The position numbers were made by a program, and so were the translations under genes. From contig NC_091880.1 in NCBI RefSeq assembly GCF_019399895.1, positions 2,542,001 to 2,606,000 on the forward strand: a stretch of DNA of 64,000 nucleotides. Direction: 5' to 3'. Each line of letters opens with the position of its first letter. The first letter of the stretch is position 1. The notes beneath the pieces were generated by a model that worked only from the letters and a program-made list of their open reading frames with translations, did no database searches and was not told where the DNA came from. This document shows positions 24,440-34,827 of this stretch, piece by piece. Source of the DNA: Cardiocondyla obscurior. Its lineage: Eukaryota; Arthropoda; Insecta; Hymenoptera; Formicidae.

Positions 24440-26330
24440 TACGCGGTTTTTTTACTGCTACCGGAAGTGAGAATGCAGCGCGCGTGACGGTGGCTGCGCA
24501 CGCAGCGACGGTGGGACGTAAAGGCTAGCGAGCACATTTGCTCGAAAGAAAGCAAGCTGACCGTTACCATTTCCCCACGAAACAGGCCTACGAATTTCTT
24601 TTTCGACATCGGTATGCCCCCCGCCGGGCAAGAGCCGGCCAGAGAACGTCCACTCAGCGATACCCCCCCGCGCGACATACGTTCCTGCGGGGTGGGCGAG
24701 GGGCCGCCATGACAGTCGTCGTATTTTCTGTTAACCGCGAGCACGTAAGCCCCGCGCCGGCAACGTTCCCGTGAAAATCTCGCAGGACTTGGGATCCGTC
24801 GTGACCGAAACCGGCCTTCCCGCGTGCCGGCTACGCCGAGCTGCCCGTCGCGGCTGTCCAGGTGACGGTGGACGAGGGCGCGTGGCCATTATCGAAGATT
24901 TGTTTGTGGGTGCCATTGGGGCGGTGAGACGTCGGGAGAGGCGACCGTAGGAGCGCAGAGCGGCGTGGCGCGGCGCGACGAGCGTGAAGCACCCATAGAG
25001 GACTACCGTCCTCGCCCCTCTCCCTCCTCCAGACCCCGCACGTCCCCTGGCCTGCCCTACCCGTTCCCCGCGCAAGCCTCCACCGTGCCCCGCGCGCTCC
25101 CCGCGATTCGGGACGGGCGCGCGTCTCTCCCCCTGTAAGTGCGCGCGCGCTCTCTCGTTTGTGTGTGTTTGTGGCCAGAGGAGGCGAGGAGGAGGCGGCC
25201 CCGGAGCCGACCGGAGTACGAGATGCGAGAACCGCCGACGGCACCGCGCACCACGTGAGTTATAACTTGCCCCGCGTATATTAGAACGGCACCCGGGTGG
25301 ACGGGCCGTGGCGCGTTGCGCCGCGGCGCGCCCGCCGCGCCGCGCCGCGCGTCCATATCGCCCCCTCGCCCCGAGTCCGCGTAGACACCGTCCATCTTGT
25401 TGGCCCCTTGTCCCCGTTGCTTTCCGCGACGACGAAGGCGCCGAGAAATGGCGCGAGAGCGAGCGAGCGAGCGAGCGGATGGCCGTGCGATCCGGTCGAC
25501 GACGTTGGGAAACGGTCGTCGGCTCGGCTCCCCGGGTGTCGCGGTCGCTCGCCTCGCTGTCGCGCGGCCGTTTCGGTGGCCGCGCCATTATACGCGACCC
25601 GTCCTCGATCCCATTATTCCGTCCTTCCGCGAACCCGTCGCCTTCCATGTCCCAGCGGCGCTCCCTCGCACCCGCGCCCGTGGCGATTCCGCGTACAATT
25701 TCATTCTACCCCGCGGGGAAAACGCGGGAGCGGAAAAGGGATAAAGGTTCGTGAACCGCCCGTCAGGTCTTTTTTGTCGACACAGCGCGACGCGGCATGG
25801 CGCGCGCCAAAGGATGACTCACCCGCTCCCGCTCCTCCGCGACACGGGAGAAGAGCGCTGCGAGGTTAAAATCGTCATCGCGTATCGCGGCGCGACGTAT
25901 CTTCTTGCTCGTCATCGTCGGTGTTGGCGCGAATGGCGCCTTCCCGCTTCCGCGGCACTCGCTTACTCGCTCGTACGTTTGGCGCGAATGTTTACTCGGG
26001 TTCGGCAGCGACCACACGTCGCCTTCGTGGCGCGGCTTATTTTTCGAGGTTAAACGGACGGTAACATACGCAGCGGCCAGACGCCGTCATCGCCGCCGCG
26101 CATCCGGTGACCGCGGCGGCGTGGAACTTCCTGACAAAGAATAAACGGGGATCGCGCTCTACCAGACTCTCGCTGCCGGATTGATCCGCCGATCGCGGGA
26201 GAGGACCTCGGAGGCGTTTTGCTCTCGACACCGAGCAATATGGTGCGCATTTTAATATCATTGCGAATCGATAGCGCGCGCGAAAAAGTCGTTACAACCC
26301 GCCAGCCGTTGCGCATTATACTATTTAATT
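24440..26330 (+). promoter_or_regulatory. crol: CpG-rich promoter and leader region of crol
   Basis: The composition switches abruptly from AT-rich to GC- and CpG-rich near 24,440 and falls back near 26,330. A perfect ETS-type site ACCGGAAGTG lies at 24,460-24,469 on the island edge. Two consensus donors within it, CCCT|GTAAGT at 25,135 and CCAC|GTGAGT at 25,255, are likely ends of alternative non-coding first exons that splice to the exon at about 26,540 or 26,586. Long open frames on both strands here are by-products of GC content. The transcription start cannot be placed from sequence. Confidence 0.6.
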
Positions 26331-26539
26331 AGCGCGCACGCCGCATTCGCACGCCAATTAAAGCCTGTGGCGTGTCGAGTCCACCCTGACCCGCCGATTG
26401 GTTCTCTTTTAATTCTCGAGGTCCCGCTGCTGCGAAGCGCACCTGTACCCCTTGTTGGCCCATTGTTGTTAGCATTAGTTACTCTTTCAAATGCATAAGC
26501 TGATTAACTGAGATTAACCTTACATAATGCATTTTGCAG

Positions 26540-26594
26540 GATGAAAAATGAAGTATGTCAGACACGTTTAATTAATATTCTTCAGTGAGCGAAG
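26540..26594 (+). promoter_or_regulatory. crol: crol 5' leader with a short upstream ORF
   Basis: TTTTGCAG ends at 26,539. If that acceptor is used, the leader carries an upstream ATG at 26,541 opening a 15-codon frame that stops at TGA 26,586-26,588, seven bases before the main ATG at 26,595. A second possible acceptor (ATTCTTCAG, ending 26,585) would remove the upstream ORF. Acceptor choice would therefore decide whether translation is buffered. Confidence 0.45.
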
Positions 26595-26645
26595 ATGAAT
26601 AGTGAGCAGCATGCATTGCCAGCGACTACGCAGGCACAACAAGAG
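26595..26645 (+). CDS. crol: crol coding exon 1
   Basis: Seventeen codons, starting ATG and reading MNSEQHALPATTQAQQE. Donor GAG|GTGAGG at 26,646, phase 0. The start is chosen because it is the first ATG in the frame that joins exon 2 and has a purine at -3 (GAAGATGA). Confidence 0.8.
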
Positions 26646-28986
26646 GTGAGGTACCTTCCAGTCGCAAAACACAGGCTAATACACCAAACTACAAATGCGC
26701 AAATGACGGTTACACACAGATTGCACTATGCCAACGTTAAATATATTGAGACATTTGTATAATGGAGCTTTGTTAATTTTACGGATTGTTTCACTTTCAG
26801 TCTGCTGTAACGAATTGTGTTCCATGCCGAGTGATTAGATTTCTAATTTTATATGTAACACTTTGATAGAACTTTTGTAAAGCTCATGCGACGTATAGCA
26901 ATTGTTTCAATGCAACGCAACGTTTTACGTTAATTACTCACAATTATTTTTGCCCACCATAAGTGCCTTTAGAGTACATATTTTCACTTTTGTGCAGTTA
27001 CACAAGTCAAACTGCTACAATTTTATAGTTTTTAGATTAGAAATGCTTGTAGCGTTACATATATCTATATGTAAGATGGCTTACGCTTTCTTCTATATTC
27101 TTCTTTATTCTCTGTAACTTCAAGACTTGGCTTCTCCCATTTTCTCTTTGTATGTAACATCTTAACTATCGAGTTCTAACAGATTGCATGTAAGTTTGAA
27201 AAAAAGAAAAATAAGAAACCGAGTGTCCCTTTATAATCGCTTCGTACAGTCTGACACAGGTGTGGATATAGAACGTTTTCCTCAAGGTTTACATTCTGTA
27301 TATAACACAGAAATATAGTATTGTCTCTGGTAGACTGATCTCTTCGATAATGAATATCTCCGTGGAAATCCTTCGTATCGTGCTAAAGAGAGAGAGTGAG
27401 AGTGAGAAAGAGAGGAAGAGAGAGAGAGAAAGAGAGGGAGCGAAAGAAAGAGAGAGAGAGACACGTATCAAAAGTGGCGCATTTGTCGATTGGATTTCAG
27501 CCTGGTGCATGCCGCTGCATGCCCTATCAATGTTGTACAAATGTCTGAATGTATATCGGTAGGATGTAAACGCGGGTCAAAGTGGTCGTCCTTCATACCC
27601 AGGTGGTTTGGCTACTGCGACCGCGAGTCTTGGCAATGTAGGGAGTACTCCCCATTCATCCGCGGACCTGCGTGTAGGTACTGCCGTAGCGTTAGCCTCC
27701 TCGGTAGCCTCCTCGGTAGCTAAGTATTGGGTCCTCACCAATCTGTTTCCTCCCGGACCGCTACCACAAGTCTACCACCATTCCCACCACAACTCCTCGC
27801 ATAGGAGTGGTGGCGGTGGGGAGGCATCATCCTCCAAAGAGCCAGCCTCTTCACTGAACCAGGAAATGGCGTTGACTTCCAGCTCGCATCATCAGCAACA
27901 GTCAACAGCCGCGCATCATCATCATCAGCCTTCAGTTAGCAGCAGCAGCAGCCACCACAGTTCTCTGCAGTCGAATCCACAGGTTTGTTTATGTGTAGCG
28001 GCACGTGTTTTGTGTAACGACAACAATGACTGAATGCGGCTTACAAATTACTCCAATTTGGAGTAGGTAGATTTATGCTTTTGCAGGAGTTGCGGTAACA
28101 CGCGCCACGTTTTCTTTTTTTTTGTTTTTTTTTTCTTCTTTTTTTTTTAATGGGATGCGTGTGGCGACGCACACGTAGGTGCACAACTATAGGCAACTAT
28201 AACATTCGAATTTTGACATTTGTATCTCACTCAAATTTCCATCTCTTTTGTAATCGTGTAAAAAAATTTTTATTTTGTAATATATGATGTATGTTCCACT
28301 TTTGTACAGTTTGTCAATGTTCATCAATTTGCTTTTCATGCAAAAACTGTTTATTAAATATGAGTTCCGATTTTACTTGTTACACATAGTACGTTATGCG
28401 TGTGCAGATTAGACTTATTATTTGGGACAAAGTGTTAAAATAAAAGCTTACATGTTTTAATGTATTACAAAATTTAAATAAATAATTTTGTGTGAGCTGC
28501 TTACTTAAAACTTTTGATTTCTAATCGCACAAGCAACGTATATCATATCATAAATGTCATAATTATATATTTTTAAATATTTTGTGATATTACATACGCA
28601 TTTTTTATGTTTAACAGATTCCTGTATCTCTTCCCGGCCTCAATTTAGACGGCGCACATATCCCAGCGAGTGTTAGTCATCTGGCTGCACATGCACAAAT
28701 GCAACAACAAATGCAGGCGCAAGCACAGCAGCAGCTGCATCAGCAGCAACAGCAACCGCCGCAACAGCAACAACAGCAGTCTCATCATCAAATGCCAAAT
28801 CATCAAAACGCGCAGAATAATGGACCGACAGCGCATAATCAGAACGCGCAGCGAGATGACAACAAAGTCAAGGATGAGGGCGGTAGTTGCACCACCGAAC
28901 GTTGCAGCGACAATCAGGTTCACTGTCAAGTTCAATGTGATCTGCAATTACAACCACCCCAAGATCTTCAACAAAGCTTGATGCAA

Positions 28987-29018
<32 letters not shown>

Positions 29019-32000
29019 ACAGCAGATCGGGGTCAATATCAGCGGTAACTCCAACGCCGAAGGAGGAAACCAGAATAATTCCGAGAAACCTGAGAAGGAG
29101 AAGGAATTGCGGCAACTGAATATGACCCAGTATGTATAAAAACATTAATTTTTAATTGTCATTGCTAAATTAATACAACAACATATTTTTCTTTTAGATT
29201 TCAAGTCCCTGACTTGAAACCAGGAGGACACATGATGGACGTGAGGACAGCAGATGGATCGGTTGTCAAAATTAGCGCAGGAAATGAACAGGATTTAGCC
29301 AAGACTCTTGGCGTTGAAATGGTACAAAATATGTACAAGGTACGTAAAATTGTGGAAACCATCGTAACAGTTATACGAGAATATAAAAATTATATTTGTT
29401 ATCTTTTACTCGATAGGTTAATGTTGAAGACATTAATCAACTCTTGGCGTATCATGAGGTCTTTGGAAAGCTGCAGAGTGAAATTGCAGCTGGAACGACT
29501 TTAGTGGGCAGTACTGTGCCTACACAGACAGTTACCACGATACAGAACGGCACACCAATAGTGCAGCAGGTTCAATTGAACAAATTTGATATAAAGTCGA
29601 GCGACGGTGAAGCAACACCTGGTCCGAGCGCATCGCCCGTGTCGGTTGGCAGCCACGCTTGTGAGATATGCGGAAAGATCTTTCAGTTTCGTTATCAGCT
29701 CATTGTACATCGCAGATATCATACCGAGAGAAAGCCATTTACATGTCAGGTATACGAGCAGCAAATCTTTTATGCGTGCCGTGATTCATTCGAAATACAG
29801 ATCGGTATTGAATACATAACGATTTCAGGTATGCGGCAAAGCGTTCTCGAATGCAAACGATCTAACGCGTCACGGCAAATGTCATCTAGGTGGATCTATG
29901 TTCACCTGCACCGTTTGCTTTCACGTCTTTGCAAATGCACCTTCGCTGGAACGTCATATGAAAAGACACGCCACCGACAAACCGTATAATTGCACGGTCT
30001 GCGGAAAGAGTTTTGCACGTAAGGAGCATTTGGATAACCATACGAGATGTCATACTGGCGAGACGCCGTATAGGTAGGTCCTTGTTTTTTTGTATAATTT
30101 ATTTAAGTATCGAGTACAATAATTGAGACTAATGAATAAATACAGTATACGATAATGACTCTTTAATGATGAAATTATTAATTGTGTTATCGAAATTCGT
30201 AATTTGAAAATAATAACATTCTGACATAATTTTTTTAGATGCCAATATTGTTCAAAGACCTTTACCCGAAAAGAACATATGGTAAATCATGTTCGTAAAC
30301 ACACTGGTGAGACTCCACATCGATGTGATATTTGCAAGAAGAGCTTTACTCGCAAAGAACACTTTATGAACCATGTTATGTGGCATACAGGAGAAACCCC
30401 TCATCACTGTCAAGCTTGCGGCAAGAAGTATACGCGCAAAGAGCATCTGGCCAACCATATGCGCTCGCATACTAATGATACACCGTTTCGTTGTGAAATA
30501 TGCGGTAAGTAGTTCTTGCTTTTTACATTTTTCTGCTCATGATCGAAAGTTTGGAAATTAATTTGTGCGAAAAAAGATTTACACTGCTAATACGAGTAAT
30601 GAAATTACGATATTTAATCATGGGACGATTCCAGAAACTTTTTTAACTAACGCGATCGCCGTTTTTCCCGTAAAATTAATATTTTCTATAACTTTTAAAT
30701 AATTGACTAGTATTTTAGGAAATATTAGCAAATACAAATTATCTGACTATCGTAACAAATTCCAGAGCCAGAAAACGCAATATGTACAGTAATATATTCA
30801 TTATATTATCACCGATGTTAAAAATAACATTTTGATGAAGTTTGAATATATTACTGCAACATGTATTTGTGCTCTTGTAGTTTTTACTTTTATCTATTTA
30901 AATAATATTTTAAATTTAATTCCATGAAAGTAACACGTTGCAATATAAAATTAGAGATTTAGAATATAAAGGACTAAATAATTTCGTGATATAAAAGGCG
31001 TGTTACCATAATGACTTTTAATAGAACGCTATCACCAAAAGCTTTATTACGGAAAACGAATTAACTAAAATATGATCGATATGGATTTAATAAAATTGAA
31101 GCATTAATAAGGTAAGTATGATATTTAATAATATAATATCCGACAAAATATTTTTTATTTTATTAATCTATTTTTAATTACTAATGACATAAATTCAGAA
31201 AAATTTTAATTACTGAAAAATTATTTAAACCTGCTAATTAGAAACTTTCAATTTAAGACTGATTTAACCCTAGAAATCTATCATCAAAATTAATCAAATC
31301 CTATTTTTCAATTTAATATAGAGCTTTTAAAACACTTGTTCTTTTTATTAAATATTTAACAATATTTGCAAAGTTAAAGTACTCGTACTTAAAATTGTAA
31401 TTAAATTATATTCTTGCATAACTTGCTGAATTGAATTCTAATGTATCTAACTTTATTTTAGAAAACATGGAGTTCTAGGATTTAACAATTGGAAAAAATT
31501 TAAATCAATTTAATTAACTAAAATTTTCCAAATTTTTTAAATCATAGATTCGATACTTGACATGATTTTAATATTAAAAATATGCTTTTTAATTTATGTT
31601 TGCGTTGAAAAAACTGATACAGTGTGTGCATTTTTTCAGAGAACGCATTGTAAGCTTCGGCTGAGATTTGTTTTATGTATATGTATGTGTATATATATAT
31701 ATATTTTTGCAAATCCAGAATTGACGACGCTTGAACCCTGATCTATCAATATTAAAAATTGATGCGATACCGGTGATACGTTAAATAGATGCACATATCT
31801 CCGAGGTTAATTAATTGGCTCAGGGACAAAAAGGTATTAATTCTGAAATTGCTACATCGCTCATTAATATCGATATTTAATTTAGAATAAAATTACTATT
31901 TTATTTTATAAATAAATTAATAAATTCATCCTACTGCAAGCATATCTCATAACGTGACAATTAAATGTGTATAAAATTTCTATATCAGTTTCCACATTTA

Positions 32001-34791
32001 ACACATTCAAATTTTTTACGAAAGTGCCGGTTTTACAAAGAATTTCGTAATTCGTCCCACAGAGATCTAATTGTCTCGAGCAAAGACCAAGGAGTTTTGT
32101 GCATCTTTGAAGCTTATCACATCCCTTCGCGCCTGCAAACGATTTCCCCGACTTGGGGGGAGAAAAAAAAAAAAAAAAAAAAGAGAAATCGACGCGCTGC
32201 CGCGGACCGGCGTCGGCGTAGACGCGTGCGATCGATGAGATTTGACAAGTGTGAGTCCCGCTCTTTCCATCTCGCTCTCTCAAGTCGAGCGCGAGCTTGG
32301 TAACGCGAGAGCGGATGCGGCGCGGACGCGGGCCAGGAGTTACGTTGAACGCGCTGTGTCGCGGCTGCATACGTGTATGCGGGATGCACGTACACGTGTG
32401 TGCGTGTGCGCGTGTTCAGCCGCAGCCGCTGCCGCGGTGGTGAAATAAAATTCGCGAGAATTGATCGCGCATCGCGAGTAAGCCGCCCGCCCCCTTGCGC
32501 CTGCCCCTGGCCCCTTTTGCACTCCGTTCGGTCGGTCGGCTCCCGCGGAGCGCGGGTCGTGCGCATTCCTTCGCGGTGGCGCGGGTCGGCACGGGGAGGC
32601 GCCCCTCTGAACCTTAGAGTCGCGTCGGTGCGCTTGCCCCCTGTCCCCCCGTCCTCGCCCCCGGCCAGCCGCCCCGATTGAAGAGGAGGAGGGGGGGAAC
32701 CCCTTTCTTCCTTTCTCAGTCCTCCGGAATCGCGCGAAGCTCTAACCCGCCGGCCGGCTTCTCTTGCAAGGGGCCTTTTATTTCTCACCCGAACGTCTGG
32801 CCGTGAACTGTGATGGCATGACTTGCTATTTCGTAAATTTAAGCGGTTCGTACGAAGGTCTTTTTCCTGCCCTCGCCCCGTTCTTTCGTTCAACTCGCTC
32901 GCGTGCCGACCTCCCGGGGCCGCTTTCCCCGATAATGCGATACGGATCGTATTTAGCGTGTGCCAGTTTTATCGGCGAGCGCGTCGAAATTAATTCCGCC
33001 AGCGATGTGTCGCGCAACGGCTTTTCTAACGGTGACACGCTTGGTACCCTTTGGCTTTTCGTGCGGCGTTGGAGAACTCGATCGCGTCACCTTTGTCCGA
33101 ACCGCGGTAGACCGTCCGCGAAGTGTTGCATCGCCCAATCCTTGTGTCACTAAAAAAAAAAAAAAAAAAAAAAAAAATTGCTGACGCCGCGCGACGGAGT
33201 CCGTCGATCTCCTTCTCTTTCGCGAGTGTCGTGGTGAACCGGGTACTCGGTTGTAAAATACAAAGTCCAAGATGCACCCGGCTCGTCGATCGCGGGTTGA
33301 CGCGGCAGATTGATTAATTGCGCTTCGCGTTCATCGCACTCGTCCTGGCGATTATCCGCCTTGCTGCGTTGCGAAAGCTAAAACAAAATTTTCTCAAAGT
33401 GTGAGAAGTTGGAAATTTTGTATTTTCGTTTGACGGAGTCGTAAGCATGCGCGCCGATCTATACATGTCACGTGTCATGTGTATACGTACAAGCGCACGT
33501 TGACCACGGTCCGACGTCCGTTTTTCAAAACGAGGAAAGTCACGTGCGGTAAAATGTAAAAGTATCAACGGGTCCGGAAATATTTTTAGTTGCTCCATCG
33601 AAGTGATTGTAATAATGCGAAAAGATTTAACGCCTCGGCAATCGGTTTGAGTGTTCCGCGCGATTACTTTCGGATCTATTATCAGGGAAATTTTAAAACG
33701 CTTCGTCAGAATCGTTCTCCGCACGTGAAACCCTTTCGGGTTTTGTGCAAATTTCGGAGCATTTTCCAGCGAAGGGCGTAGATCGGGGAATAGTTTTATT
33801 GTGCTATTAAAATAATTACGGCAGAACGCTTAAATATAATGATAAAACGCCGCGAGAAAAATTTTACGTTCCCGGCAATCAGCTTGAGTGTCCTGCGTAA
33901 TTATTTTAACGATCCAATTATTTTCGAATCAGCTGAATTTTTTAATACTTGGGTAAAATCATCCTCTCTGCGTGAGAACTTTAACTAAATTTTTATTGAA
34001 GAATATACATATTTCATCTTCGTTGCTTGTTTAATTAAACCATTCATTCGCGTTGTACTTCTCGCTGGAAAACTCCTGGACAGCCTCGAGCAGCTTATAC
34101 TTAGAGTATCACTCGAGATGCGATCTCGGGTCATTTTCTTTCGCACATCCTCGCGCTTTCTCGCAATTTATTTGCAATTCTAGGTAGTGCTTCCTGCGCC
34201 TTTCCAAGGATACGCGATTTAGCGAAAGTCGCCCGTAACGATCGGTGGCGAGTCCGCGCGCGATTAATTATCCGTAATGGGGAATTAATTGCGTGGCCCC
34301 CGCGTCTTGGAATCGTCCCAAATCGCGCGATTTGTACAAATTGTCTGTCGCGTAAACATTATATATTTTCCCTCCGCGTCTGACCCTGGCAATCTAATGA
34401 AACGCGCCTGTTATCGGTGCTTTTTCTTTCTGTTTAACGCTGCCGTATGCAGGTAAGTCGTTTACGAGGAAGGAGCACTTCACGAACCACATAATGTGGC
34501 ATACGGGCGAGACGCCGCACCGCTGTGACTTCTGCTCGAAGACGTTCACGCGAAAGGAACATCTCCTGAACCACGTACGCCAGCACACGGGTGAGTCTCC
34601 ACACCGATGCGGCTTCTGCTCCAAATCGTTCACCAGAAAGGAACACCTTGTTAACCACATCCGCCAACACACAGGTGAGAGCGGTTGGCAGATGTTCACT
34701 TCACGGGCAACCGATATAATCGTTGTTAAGAGTATTTCTATTAAAAGTAGTTGTGTTTTCGTGATACCTTGTTTTTATATATATGCATTGA

Positions 34792-34827
<36 letters not shown>

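Larger units (their letters stand above)
30505..34452 (+). other. crol: crol intron 7 (3.9 kb)
   Basis: AT-rich 5' half (30,505-32,100), a CpG-rich island at about 32,150-33,320, and mixed sequence after it. No coding exon was recognised. It ends in AG|GTAAGT. Confidence 0.8.

Noticed and set aside
24731..25648. 305-codon open frame on the minus strand in the crol promoter region
   Set aside because: Arg/Ala/Gly/Pro-rich translation driven by high GC, no domain, and overlapping open frames on the opposite strand. No supporting splice structure.
25297..25869. 190-codon plus-strand frame in the crol CpG island
   Set aside because: Arg/Pro/Ala-rich in several overlapping frames; reads as promoter DNA.
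28645..28947. Leu-rich frame antisense to crol exon 3
   Set aside because: It is the complement of CAG/CAA repeats and has no independent support.
32117..32893. 258-codon open frame on the minus strand inside crol intron 7
   Set aside because: Same GC-driven composition with a poly-Phe stretch from the poly-A tract; no recognisable domain.
34394..34699. Cys-rich frames antisense to the crol finger exons (also at 36,404, 37,112 and 37,132)
   Set aside because: They mirror the repetitive zinc-finger codons on the other strand.
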